Part shown: piece after piece, positions 37,376-48,707 of the stretch
Layout: every line of letters begins with the position of its first letter
Numbering within the stretch: position 1 is the stretch's first letter
From: Archegozetes longisetosus
Taxonomy: Eukaryota > Arthropoda > Arachnida > Sarcoptiformes > Trhypochthoniidae
Length of the DNA stretch: 64,000 nucleotides
Direction of reading: 5' to 3'
Assembly: GCA_018873245.2 (NCBI GenBank)
Contig: JAEMBT020000008.1
Location: 5,450,001-5,514,000, forward strand
Position numbers and translations under genes: made by a program
Notes under the pieces: model-generated
The model's database searches: none
What the model saw: only the letters and a program-made list of their open reading frames with translations
Told to the model about the DNA's origin: nothing

Positions 37376-38631
37376 TAATTTAGCATAGTTTGGCATAGAT
37401 ATTATTCCATGAATGTTGAAAGCAATTTGGGTTTCGGGTAATGATAGGTGGTTTGCTTATGAAAATTGTCAACTTATTTCAATATTGTCACTAATTAAAT
37501 AAGTTTTATAAGTGTTTGTGTTTTCAGTGAATGTAACGTAAAACCAATCGATTCTGCAATTGATCACTGGTTTCAATGAATGAACTTCAGCCAACTTTCG
37601 ATCCAATTCTGCCACCAATAAAGGATTCTTCAGATCACTATCACTGAATTGATGACACTTAAATAGGAATGCAATCTTAATAAGCGTAGTTTTGATGCAG
37701 CTTAAAAATGAAAACCTCTATAAACGAGTTCATAGAATCAGTAGATATACCATCAATTTTGGTTCCAAACCGGATGAAATAAGTTCAATAACTATATGAT
37801 TTAATATTGAGTCATTTGCACGAAGTGGTCTCTCACTACTTCCATACAATTTTATGGTAACCTCTTTGGTTCTCTATCGTTTGCAATCAGATCAGTGAAA
37901 GTCCATAATAAAACATTTGATTAGTTTTGCCTCCAGTAGTTCTGAAAATAACTTTTCTCATATTATTCAAATTTGTGTAAGATAATGACCACACAATTTA
38001 CAGACTTTTGCTTTACCTCCGCTGATATTTCTCACGAATAATGCAAATCGAGTAATGAATTAGAGATTCATTGATCTGTAAGTTAAGTTTACACTTTGAT
38101 ATCAATTAGTTTACTATTGCCAGCAATAAGTTCTCATAAAAATCAACTAAAAACTGTTTTTCAGCTAAAAATTGTGAATTGGTTTTGACTTTTAATCTCA
38201 ATCATTCTATATTTAATGGATAATTATTTTTGCTTTAACTTTAAGAGATCCAATTTTATCACAGGATAACTTAAAAACAAAATAACCTTAATTTGAAGAC
38301 AGCATCAATTCGTGATTCATTGAAAATTGTGACTCATTCTGAATGAAAAGCAAACTCATCAAAATGAAGATAAAGGCAGTGTCGCATGTTTTATACATCA
38401 TACCGAAGAATAGCAACGAGTCTATAATAATCAGGATAAGTGTTCAGTAGTTATACATGAGATTCAAAAGTTTGATTAAATAACGTGCAGCTGAGACAAC
38501 ATTGAATATGATTTTCTGGTTGACGGAAACGGCAATGTCTATGAGGTCGTGGTTAGTATAAAGTTGGAACACATACTGAACAAACGAACGATAAGGCGAT
38601 TGCTATTTGGTTGATTAGTGATTATATGAGT
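37376..38631. other. Non-coding spacer
   Basis: No gene or repeat recognised. Confidence 0.5.
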
Positions 38632-39068
38632 ATTTGGCCTTCCGATCAGATGCTTGATGTCATCTGAAAATTGATAAACTGCTGAAAAGAAGAAAAATGT
38701 GTCGCAAAAGACTCTAAGGTTGATGGATATCGAGATTGGAATTGCACAGACTATTGATTTTATTGTGAAATTCAAATTAAATTGTAAGTGACCTGTAGTT
38801 GACATGTAGTCAAAGGTGTTAAACATTCATGTATTATATACGCTGAGGTCCAAAAAATTGGTTTATTTCAGTTCGTCTTTAGTTTTATTATTAATTGCAT
38901 TGAAATTATGAGATTTTATTATTAGAATTTAGTTTAACAAAAGTATTTCGCCATCCGATCAGATGTTTGAAGTGATCTGAAAATTGATAACCTGCTGAAA
39001 AGAAAAGGATTTGTTGCAGAAGACTCTAAGGTTGATGGATATCGAGATCGGAATTGCACGGACTATCT
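38632..39068 (+). repeat. Local direct duplication around a dispersed repeat
   Basis: A segment of about 125 bp (TCCGATCAGATGCTTGATG to GAATTGCACAGACTA) at 38,632-38,752 recurs at 38,943-39,068. Between the two lies the repeat copy 38,755-38,942 that matches 35.8 kb. Either the repeat inserted between duplicates or a larger unit was partly duplicated. Confidence 0.75.
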
Positions 39069-41459
39069 CGAAAGTAAACTCAATCAAATTATTATTGTGG
39101 CAAAATACTCAGTTTTGAGTGTGATCATTCAATCCAACTTCTCATTTGAATAAGTTTAAGTAAATTTGATTACTTTGAGCAATTTATTTGATTAATAAAT
39201 TGTTAAATGTATTCATTATTTCTATTAAACTTTATTTTCTTTATAATTTGTGAATGTATTGCGAAAACTTCAAAGCAATACTAATTGCACTCAATCAAAT
39301 CAATGTTAAGTATGTTTGCTTTACATTTATATCGGATTCTTATATAAACAACAAAAGCTTTTTAACGTAATTTTTTAAATAGAATAGCAGTTAAAAACAG
39401 AAAACTTTATTCCTAAGAATGAGTTGATTTTCTTAAGAGGTAATTATGACAACTCTGTTCAGCCTCTCGTTCATTAAATCACTTATTAACGTGAAAATAT
39501 GACATAAGTTATGCTTAAGTTTGTAAATATAGATTGGTAACTTTTTTACAGTATTCAGAATTTGTAAAATAAAACCTTTTCCTGATGCTGAAAATTTTTC
39601 GAGACTTTAATAAATCAATTCGAATGAAAGCAATTTTAATGAAAATATATATAATTAATAATAAGTTAGTCATAAAATAAAGCAATTTGGTTTCTCTTTT
39701 GTTCATAATCAATGATTGATAGCAATGAACAAATAATTTGAAAATAAGCAAAACTTGGATACTCAATATTAATCCTTTAAATTGACATCTGATGTAATTT
39801 GCACTAAACTTAAGTTTATGAACAGATCAAACTATCTAAATGATCATTTAATTGAGGTTTTAATTCAATTATTTTGTTTTGCGGTCAATCGAAACGAGTT
39901 GTGTTACCGATTCGTCACAAATTGTTGACGAGTCCGTCAATTTGTGGACATTTTGTGCAAATTTAGCCAAGATTGTTGTCATGATTTTTGCAGAACTTGT
40001 TTGAGGCAAAGATTTAATTGCATACAAACATTGAGGCGTAGCGACAAACTCAATGTTTTCGCTAACTGTAAGCACTAATTAATTGATTGAAATCATCTCT
40101 TCTGTGCTTTTCAAACGTTTTGGTTTCGAATGTGTTTCAATTTTTTTTATGAAAGTTGTGCTGAGCTTTCAGTACAATAAAACAACAAATCGATTGTTTG
40201 ATGAAATGAGGTGTACTATTTGAAAATACTATTTTCTTATCGTTAACAGTGGCTAATTCGACTTCAGCTGTAGATAATAGATATACCAAAACAGTCTGTG
40301 TATGTCGTCCGCTTGACCTTTACCTGACCCGTTACCAAATAATAGTTGTTTTTGAAGATATAAAACTTTGAGTGAATAAAATAGAAAAATTTCTTTATTC
40401 TTAAAGTGTTTTCAAATATGAAATTAAAGCTTTCAACTTATCAATATTATGCATAATCATAACGAGCACTGATTGTTTGGCATTTGAACGTAACATCAAT
40501 CAGACCTTTATTCATATGAAGATTGTCGGAAAAGTGTCATTCTTTCTAATACGACTGTCCATAAAATTGTTGCACTCCATGCACTCCACTCAACAGAAAG
40601 ACACTCCACTCATTCAGGTTTAGGACTGGCTGCTTATAATAATCATCATATTCGATATGCGAGCATTGAGTTCGTCTCTCAGAAACACCTTTTCCACAAT
40701 TTTACAAATCAAGACTTTCATATCTATTACAGAAAACGTCAAATTTAACCGAAAATAACATCTTCTCAATAGTTAAATATTTAATAAGTTAATCAAAACC
40801 TAATTTAGATCTGCTTTCATTTCAAAAAATGCATGTGAAAAAAGCTAAAGTTCAAATTTCTTAACTAAAATACAGTTAAGAATGGATTCTGTGTATAGTC
40901 TGAATTTTGTTTTTATAGCTTTAGATTTGAATTACAAAAATGTGACACAAAGTGTTGCGACTATTTTCAAATTTATACAGAAATCGATGTTAAAAAGTAA
41001 TCACAACATATCTATAAGTTGTCGAACGAACACTATTCTCAAGTTAACATGACTGAAATAACAAACAATATGACAAAGTTATCACTTTTGTCTTTAAATA
41101 ATTACAAATTTATAGCGAATATAAATCTGTTTTACAGACAATTGAAAATTTCAAAGTGTTATAATTACTCCAATACAGAATAACTAGTTTTCAATGTTTC
41201 AGAAGTTCATATTTATTATTCTTAAGCTCAAGTATTTAAACAAATTCAATTTGTAGTCACACTCGAGAGTATAATGGATAGAGATAACTAACAAACAAAT
41301 GTTAAAATTCATTTTCTTAAACTTAAATCAGATTAAATCGCAATATTTACTGAGCAGACATGAAAGCGCATCAAATATTGATTGAACTTTGAGTGATTGC
41401 GATGTACCGCAAATGATCATTGTTTAGAGATACCAATATGTGCATCAATAGTGTCAAGT
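39069..41459. other. Mostly non-coding region
   Basis: AT-rich, with one possible minus-strand exon listed separately. No element ends recognised. Confidence 0.45.
39869..40065 (-). CDS. Possible terminal coding exon of an unrecognised gene
   Basis: Minus-strand open frame of about 65 codons that follows a splice-acceptor-like GCTTACAG and ends at TAA. Base composition is less AT-rich than the flanks and codon use looks coding (FVATPQCLYAIKSLPQTSS). No domain is recognised and no upstream exon was found. It could be chance; treat as a weak candidate. Confidence 0.2.
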
Positions 41460-41903
41460 TCATCTTTTATTAGTGATTGTTATCACACTAGACATGAAGT
41501 GAACATTTTTTTATCTATATTTGGAGTATATACAGCAATTATCGAAGCGAAACCACTTAATTATTGCTTTCATATTTAATTAGACTATATTTATATACTT
41601 TTAAATATATTTGATTCCATTGAATCAAACAAATTTATATCTTTGATTCTTTTATATCAGAAAATGAATTTTTTGTCGAGTAAACGAAACATACATGAAT
41701 CGAATCGATGAGAAAACTTGTCAATTCTTTTCTTCGAATATTAAATGAGAATAAGAAGTGATACGAAGACTTGAGTAAATCAGTTAACAAATACTCGGGC
41801 AATAAATGGGAACAACTGGAGGAAAACGATGCCATGCATGAAGTTGTGGACAATATAATCAATATAACTAAAGTGCTCTAATTCTATTAGTAGTATAAAA
41901 AAG
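41460..41903 (+). repeat. Duplicated segment, copy 1 (empty site for the piggyBac-type MITE)
   Basis: Nearly identical to 53,176-54,138 apart from a 505-bp insertion in the second copy at the TTAA that lies here at 41,601-41,604. Within it, 41,708-41,881 reads MRKLVNSFLRILNENKK, then TGA, then YEDLSKSVNKYSGNKWEQLE and on to a stop. It looks like a decayed coding sequence, and the same TGA is in both copies. The minus-strand open frame over the same stretch is a shadow. Confidence 0.8.
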
Positions 41904-43672
41904 AGTCAGTTTCGAGAGATGGGGTGAAGGCAATAACTCGAGAACCACTCAACATACGGCCAAAAGTGAACTATTGTTAGGCTCGTCTTTGCGTCCCGAA
42001 TTTGCTGAGCTATAGCGTGGTTCTATGCAATGACCTTTGACCTCGGTATACGTCTAAAACCAAATCGACTCAAAATTTTCACCTTATGCGATTTGCAAAA
42101 TTCAATCATCGTTCTATTGAGCATGACCTAATATTTCAATTTGTCTATGAAAGCTACCCTCTATTTGACCTCTGACCTTTTTTACAAGCCAAAAATAAAT
42201 TAAAGTTGAAAGTTTTATGCGTTTAAAGGCTTATCCCTGGTTCTTAAAATGTCTGACCGGCTACTGATCTTCTTAACCTTCCACACACTTCTCTATCCCA
42301 CTTGATCTTATCAGTGAACTTCGACCTTCGGTCCTATAGAACCGTTCTGTTGGACTAAATGTAACGAGGACGAGCATCTTGTCATTAGTATAAAGAGTAT
42401 ATATCAAAAGAAAATTTCATATTTAGATACGCACGTTTCAAAAATTTTTCACCCCCGCGCATATTATACATATAATTGAAGTATAGTGTAAGTATACAGT
42501 ACGAACTACTGGTCAGATTTTAATGAGTGAGGTGTCAATGGATTCAGTATAGAGAGTGAGGAACAGATGCACAGTTATAAACTATCTGACTTTAGGTCAA
42601 AAGTTATCTGGGGTCAAATGAACGAGATTAAATGAAATTAAGAGACAGAAACATTTAATTGTAACAAAACTTAAGCAAACCCAACCACACGGAACTTCAC
42701 CCAACCTAATTGAAACTTAAATTATGCTATGAAATATAGACAAGATAAATAATTTAAAGTGAAAAACTCTTAGATCACTTTTTACAGCTTGAACATAGGA
42801 TTAATGAAAATTCGAAAAGTGGGCGTAAATTTCTATAATGGGCGTGCCCGGGGGTGAATTTTTCCCCCTGAATTCTAATCTTTTTACTGATTCAGAAAAT
42901 ATATATACATCGACTATAAATTCAATGGCCTCTTTTCGGCAGAAAACTCGAAAGATCCAGTACAAAAGATAATGCGGATGATATAAGATGTATGATGCAA
43001 TATAGATAATGCAATATATATGATTAATTATCGACGACCGTTGTTTTAGGGCTCTAACTGTATTAATTATGTGAACAAATAATCAAGTTCTGGTGGAAAT
43101 ATGAACCCTAGGGATAGCGTTAAGGGGTCAAAGGTCAAAAGTCATAAGACAGGCAAATAAGATATCAGTGAATCTAGTATGATGAAGCGAATCCAATTGT
43201 ACTCCACTTGTGTAGTAGAAAAAGCAGTAACAATTCTATAGGTCAAAGGTCAAAGTTTAATATCATGGCCAAATGTTGTCTCAGTGTGTTAGAGAGACAG
43301 GAGATTCTGAAAAAGCTTAAATTAAAAGCCAAAAGTCAAGATCACACTTAAAAATGCATAAAATTTACAACTTCGGCTAGTTTTTAGCTTCTAACAAAGG
43401 TCAGAGGTCATATAGAGGGTAGGCCACATAGACTTATAGAAGCAGTAAGCGATACTGAGTCGAACGACGGTCGAATTTTTAGAATCGCTCAAGGTTAAAA
43501 TTTTGGGTCATTTTTGTTTTTGTGCTTATCGAGGTCAAATGTCATGACCCAAGGGCAGTGATATAGGTTGAAGTATTTGCCACATGGAGCAGAGTCCATT
43601 GATATGTTACATTAATTTAAACATTGAATGATTCTCGAGTTATAGCCTTCACCCCATCTCCCGAAACTGACC
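41904..43672. mobile_element. 1.77-kb element with long imperfect inverted repeats
   Basis: The termini are GTCAGTTTCGAGAGATGGGG and, inverted, GTCAGTTTCGGGAGATGGGG. Inverted similarity continues with gaps for about 450 bp on each side (for example TACCCTCTATTTGACCTCTG against TACCCTCTATATGACCTCTG). The arms are rich in AGGTCA motifs. The centre is unique and contains GGGCGTGCCCGGGGGTG. There is no transposase frame. It begins exactly where homology between the duplicated segments ends. I could not read a target duplication, so the superfamily is open. Confidence 0.65.
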
Positions 43673-43689
43673 TTATAAATGAATAATCA

Positions 43690-44754
43690 AATAAAAAGAT
43701 TTATACCATCTAATGATGAATTAGAAGGTATTGATAATTATATCAAATGTTCCAGAATTGGAAGAAATGATACGGAATGATGATTCTAATCTAGAAACAA
43801 TCATAAATGCAATAGATAATATAAATTCTTTAAATAAAAATATGAAAAGTCCAAATAAACAATTTTTTATTGCATTACAGAGAACAAATATAGTTTATTA
43901 AATTTATAAATACTCTAATTTCAGAAATCAAGAGATTATTGAGAAATTATTAAAAAGAGAAGAATATAAGAAAATTATTAAGAAACAAGCAGAAAAACAA
44001 TGATAATTCAGGTTTAGATGAATTAATAATGTTTTCAACATTAATTGTAGAGACTAAAAATAATAAACCATTATCAAAATATATGTCAAATGCATTAACC
44101 CTTCGAAGGAACTGTGGGGTTTTTTTTGTCCTAACAATACTTTGAAATTCTGTTAAAAACAAACCATAAATGCAAAAAATCTAAAAAATTCTGTATTCTA
44201 TCACAAACTATTTCTTAACAAAACTACATAATTGTCATTTTAATATTACTTATAATTAAAATTTTAAAAATAAATAAGTAAAGCAAAGTCTGGTGTCGTA
44301 CCCCACCTTTCTATTCACGTAACTTTTTTTCGTAATATATTTCAATGCAATTTGGATGAATCCAATAAGAAAGGGGTTAACTGTGATGTCAAATGTTATG
44401 ACTTGGATACAATACGATATGTGAATGGAATAGTGGGGTATTTTTGTTTAGTCCTTGAGTTCTACGCATAATAAGCCCAGATTCGTCCAGGAAAGTTCCC
44501 GCGATTTTTTGAGCCCATCTTTCCCTTTAAGTGATTCTAAACACAATTCCTTCGAAGGGTTAAAAAATGTTAAATTTCATGATGATTCCAAACCTATTTT
44601 TGATAATGAAGGTATAGAAACATATAGTGATGAAGAATTAAAAAATATGAAATCTGGTAGAAAAGGTCCAACTTTTAAAGATATAGAAAAAAGAACGATA
44701 ATTAATGCTCCACCTCTTAATAATGGTGCAGAAATTATTTTAAAAATATTTTAA
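43690..44754 (+). pseudogene. Unrecognised gene, broken and split by a MITE
   Basis: Open pieces with a consistent charged, Asn-rich style: PELEEMIRNDDSNLETIINA near 43,750, KKIIKKQAEKQ near 43,970, LDELIMFSTLIVETKNN near 44,020 and, after the MITE at 44,099-44,559, LKNVKFHDDSKPIFDNEGIE to the stop at 44,754. Without the MITE and one TTAA the last two pieces are in the same frame. Other frame breaks (about 43,890-43,920 and 44,000) remain; one could be a very short intron. No family recognised. Confidence 0.5.
44099..44559. mobile_element. piggyBac-type MITE 1 (461 bp)
   Basis: TTAA on each side (44,095-44,098 and 44,560-44,563). The ends are CCCTTCGAAGGAACTGTG and, inverted, CCCTTCGAAGGAATTGTG. 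TTAA duplications with CCC...GGG ends are diagnostic of piggyBac-type transposition. There is no transposase. It splits an older reading frame. Confidence 0.88.
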
Positions 44755-45495
44755 CAATTCAATGACATTATCACATTAAGTTATTAATAAAATAACCGGT
44801 TTGGGTTCATATATTACTTGGTATTCTATTTATACTTGTTTTAAAATTGATATACTTTTTCTATTATGAAAAGTTGAATTTATACAAATGAGTGAAACTT
44901 AAAATTTTCTCACCAAAAGGCTGAAAAATTAAACGCTAACCAATAAATCACTTAACATTATCATAGATTATAATTGGTATCGTTTCCATTACACAGATGT
45001 CAGGGGATACAAATCCATGCACTTTGCTTATGTTCGCTATTATTCCACACCTTAAAGATAATTCCATAGTACCTATATTAATCTTTTTATTGAGTGTTAT
45101 GTGTCTTTTTCTATTTACAGGTATCTCATGGTGATAAAACTCTTTATATTTTAATCTTTTATAATAAGTTTAAGACTTTAATATACCTATCATCTTATAA
45201 AGCTGTGGTTTTTTAATTCAGGATGCTCTTCTTTCGCTTGAACAAACACTAAAACCTTTTTCATTAACATGAGGAAAAACTTCAATGTAAAGGACACATA
45301 ATATAATTTGGCTTGCCTGCGAATGCAGTAATTAAATAATATTGAAACGATCAAAAATCAAAATGGTAAGGACAACATACAACGCGTGCATTTAAGATAC
45401 GCGTTCTTAGCAATGATAGACGACCAGTTGTGCGCATCTATGTCTACCACGTCTTTATGGTCACAGTAAGCAGTTTCAAGTATCTTTAGATAGGA

Positions 45496-46838
45496 AATAT
45501 ATATACAGTTATCTCCAAGTCTAACTAGGACGGTAAAACATGTTATATTTCTGAAGCCTCTTGATGAAGTTGTATGAAAATTTGCATATACATACTCAAA
45601 CTTCCCCGGTTGATAAATATCATGTTTGTTTTTGAAAACATTTAAATTGAGGGTGGTAATTCGGTGAAAATGTGAAATGAAAGAAATTTCATTGAAATTC
45701 ATATAATAAATCAAATTTAACTTCATTTTTGAATAAGTTATACAAACGATTGTCTGAAAACATTTGTAAACAAAGGATTGAAATTTGATTTAAATTGTGT
45801 TCAAAATGCCATTTAGTGTGGAGGAAAGGAACTACAGTTCTGAGAATTTATTCAAATGAGAGCACAGAAAAGGAAAAGCTCTGCAATAATGAGAGAGTGT
45901 GGTAAGTATAAAATAATTATAAATTGATTTGTACTTTAAATTACATTTACGTGTTTTAGAGATAAATAAAAATACATCTACGGAGATTGGAGGCGGTGAG
46001 ACAGGCTGGCGGGGGTCATACCCGTTATTAATTGTTCGGAAATTAAATTTGAATTCATGTGATTCTCTTCAAAATATGTAGTTTTTCATTAAAATTTAAA
46101 TTTCTCATTCATCCATGCTCATTTTTCAAAATTTAAAATTGATTTATCAATCGGGGGAGTTTGTCTATGATCATGTCAAATTTGGCTAGAATATGTATTA
46201 TGGTTCCTGAATTATAGCCTGTTTTATCGTTCTAGTTAGACTTAGAGAAAACCGTATTTTGAAGAAAATCACATAAATTCAAATTTAATTTCCGAACAAT
46301 TAATAACGGGTATGACCCCCGCCAGCCTGTCTCACCGCCTCCAATCTCCGTAGATGTATTTTTATTTATCTCTAAAACACGTAAATGTAATTTAAAGTAC
46401 AAATCAATTTATAATTATTTTATACTTACCACACTCTCTCATTATTGCAGAGCTTTTCCTTTTCTGTGCTCTCATTTGAATAAATTCTCAGAACTGTAGT
46501 TCCCTTTCCTCCACACTAAATGGCATTTTGAACACAATTTAAATCAAATTTCAATCCTTTGTTTACAAATGTTTTCAGACAATCGTTTGTATAACTTATT
46601 CAAAAATGAAGTTAAATTTGATTTATTATATGAATTTCAATGAAATTTCTTTCATTTCACATTTTCACCGAATTACCACCCTCAATTTAAATGTTTTCAA
46701 AAACAAACATGATATTTATCAACCGGGGAAGTTTGAGTATGTATATGCAAATTTTCATACAACTTCATCAAGAGGCTTCAGAAATATAACATGTTTTACC
46801 GTCCTAGTTAGACTTGGAGATAACTGTATATATATATT
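45496..46838. repeat. 1.34-kb near-perfect palindrome
   Basis: The left arm (about 45,496-46,071) and right arm (about 46,263-46,838) are reverse complements with hardly any differences; one single-base indel was seen (GGAAAGGAACT against GGAAAGGGAACT). The spacer of about 190 bp holds a much older, diverged copy of the arm sequence in the right-arm orientation (TATCAATCGGGGGAGTTTG against TATCAACCGGGGAAGTTTG). Each arm carries the same open frame with a start like MKLNLIYYMNFNEISFISHF, on opposite strands. No target duplication was found. Origin: inverted duplication or fold-back element. Confidence 0.85.
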
Positions 46839-47092
46839 TGACAACCTCCCCCACAAAAGATTGATATTTGCCTTAAAACACGAGAGAGCAAAAATGTTCA
46901 AACATTTGCTGTGACTGCGCTGACACCATAATAGATAAAATAATCAAAAGTTTTGTAAAACTCGAAACAAAGAACTTAATCTAAATTGCATTTTTATTAT
47001 TTTCCAGAACAAATAACAATTCAGAAAATTCAAGTCTTGTTTTATAAAAGGTGTGGCTTAGGCCTGACACCGAGTCGTGCTTTGAAGGACAT

Positions 47093-47629
47093 TTACAAAT
47101 TCCTCTCGTATTTTCTATATTCTGGTTTACTTAACTCAGTTCGTTCATCATTATACCAGTGGAAATCATCATGGTCAAAATTATCCGCATCTTTCCAAAA
47201 ACTAAGATAGTAGTCCATTCCAGTAGGTCTTTTATTTGAACCATCATACCAAAAGTCAACACGGACATGTACTCTACCATTGCGATTAGCTCTTAGAAAT
47301 TGCTGTATCTTCTTTTCCAATTCATGATAAAAGTCCCGGTTAGATTTTGGATGTTGTGGAAAATAATTATAAACATAATTGTACGGACCACCGAGACACC
47401 AACCAATAATATGTCCAATTTGGTCACCAACCTTCATATCCAATGATCTAACATAGTTCTTGACTGCGTTTGAATAACCAGCACCGCTTCTTTCTCCAGA
47501 GCGTAAATGACTGTAGTGAATTTCAGCGTACAATTGGGCGACACGACCCCGTGAGTCGGTTATAACATTCGTAATTGGAGAACCTGTGTAGTGATAAGTA
47601 CATGAATCTAGCCCTTCCATTTTTCTCAA
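47093..47629 (-). CDS. GH...N-type non-specific nuclease domain (toxin-like), C-terminal frame
   Basis: About 175 codons. The frame's open stretch reaches 47,645, its first ATG is at 47,620 and it is intronless. It contains DQIGHIIGWCLGG followed by YNYFPQHPKSNRDFYHELE. This is the D-x-G-H ... GG ... N-x-x-P-Q ... N-R layout of DNA/RNA non-specific nucleases of the Endonuclea_NS_2 kind (His-Me finger fold); the catalytic His and metal-binding Asn are present. It is one base frame (-1) from the preceding hydrophobic frame and overlaps it. In bacteria such domains sit at the C-terminus of secreted polymorphic toxins; in animals similar genes are usually explained by transfer. Whether it is made as part of one protein, separately, or not at all is unknown. 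Confidence 0.7.
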   Translation of the reverse strand: MRKMEGLDSCTYHYTGSPITNVITDSRGRVAQLYAEIHYSHLRSGERSGAGYSNAVKNYVRSLDMKVGDQIGHIIGWCLGGPYNYVYNYFPQHPKSNRDFYHELEKKIQQFLRANRNGRVHVRVDFWYDGSNKRPTGMDYYLSFWKDADNFDHDDFHWYNDERTELSKPEYRKYERNL

Positions 47630-48054
47630 TTCTCTAAGTAACCTTCATTATCTAGTTCCATCTCATGAGTACTTTCCTCTTTTTTCCATGACCGGTCACC
47701 GCCGCCGCCGCCGCCGCCGCCGGCTCCGCCAACACCACCACCACTTACAACACATTTCTCAGCCTCCTTCCCAGCAACAGTAGTACCAACAGCACGAACA
47801 AATGTCGCCCCAGCAACATTTTTAACAGCTGCAGAAGCTGCAACTTTTGCTGCAGTTTTAGCTGATGTAGTAGCAATAGCTGAAGTTCCAACACTAACTA
47901 CAGTGAGTGCATCCATAGCGCCACCAACAGCAGTCTCACCAAGTTTCCATAACGCTTTCTTACCATTACCTTCAGCAACTGCCTTGACTGTTTCGAACGC
48001 ACTAATAGTTGTTCCAACAAAGGGTACACATTTAATCCAGTCTACCTGTCTCAT
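47626..48054 (-). CDS. Hydrophobic, Ala/Gly-rich N-terminal part of the toxin-like protein
   Basis: 142 codons from an ATG at 48,054. It starts MRQVDWIKCVPFVGTTISAF, followed by long runs of small residues (ALTVVSVGTSAIATTSAKTA, AAKVAASAAVKNVAGATFV) and a (CCG)n-coded polyglycine linker at about 47,700-47,722. It ends at a TGA at 47,626 inside the start of the nuclease frame. PFVGT plus Ala/Gly helices upstream of a nuclease is a layout seen in pre-toxin regions of polymorphic toxins. No cleavable signal peptide is obvious. It is GC-richer than almost everything else in the window. Confidence 0.55.
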   Translation of the reverse strand: MRQVDWIKCVPFVGTTISAFETVKAVAEGNGKKALWKLGETAVGGAMDALTVVSVGTSAIATTSAKTAAKVAASAAVKNVAGATFVRAVGTTVAGKEAEKCVVSGGGVGGAGGGGGGGGDRSWKKEESTHEMELDNEGYLEN

Positions 48055-48105
48055 TGAATCAAATTTTAATTACTTAAAAAAGATACAAAATTGCTTCTAA
48101 GATTC

Positions 48106-48357
48106 AACAATCACCATTTTGAAACTTGCCAAATTTTTGAATATATTCAACGTATTTTAACTCGATGGCTTCTGAGATTCGAATGTAAAAGAAGTATAAC
48201 CACTATTTTAATATATTGCATGAGGTTAGACCTTGGTTTGACTTTTCATGGTTGACGTGAAGTTCATGTTATCTAATCATTTGCAGATTACATAGACTCG
48301 ATAAGTAATGTCTCCCATGCCATGAGACAATAACCTTGAAACTTATAAAGCTTTCCA

Positions 48358-48406
<49 letters not shown>

Positions 48407-48707
48407 TAGAAGACAAAATCGCTAAACTTCATCCTTTTAAAGTCATTCTTTATAAAATATAAAGAAAGAGAGGGATCACCAATTTTAAAACATTCTTTAC
48501 TAAAAATATAAAATGAAATAAGAAAATGTATATAAGATCTACTCCATTCAATGCTACATTCCCTTAGGAAATCAAAGAACTTTTATTTTCAGTTTGACAT
48601 AATTCTTGAATTTTTATGAGGCCTTGGCCAGCTAAAAGCGCATATTTAATTGTTTGCTTCTGATGAAACTCCAGTTGATTACGAATAGAAATAAGCACTT
48701 CTTTAGC
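48106..48707. other. Spacer with microsatellite
   Basis: Non-coding apart from the (TC)n tract at 48,362-48,402. Confidence 0.5.
48362..48402. repeat. (TC)20 microsatellite
   Basis: About 20 uninterrupted TC units on the plus strand. Confidence 0.97.

Noticed and set aside
41635-41862. Minus-strand frame present identically at 53,868-54,095
   Set aside because: Identity follows from segment duplication; the plus-strand frame over the same DNA looks more protein-like.
45358-45726. Gene coding MKLNLIYYMNFNEISFISHF
   Set aside because: The frame exists only because the palindrome arm is duplicated; the third, older copy has stops, so no sign of coding selection.
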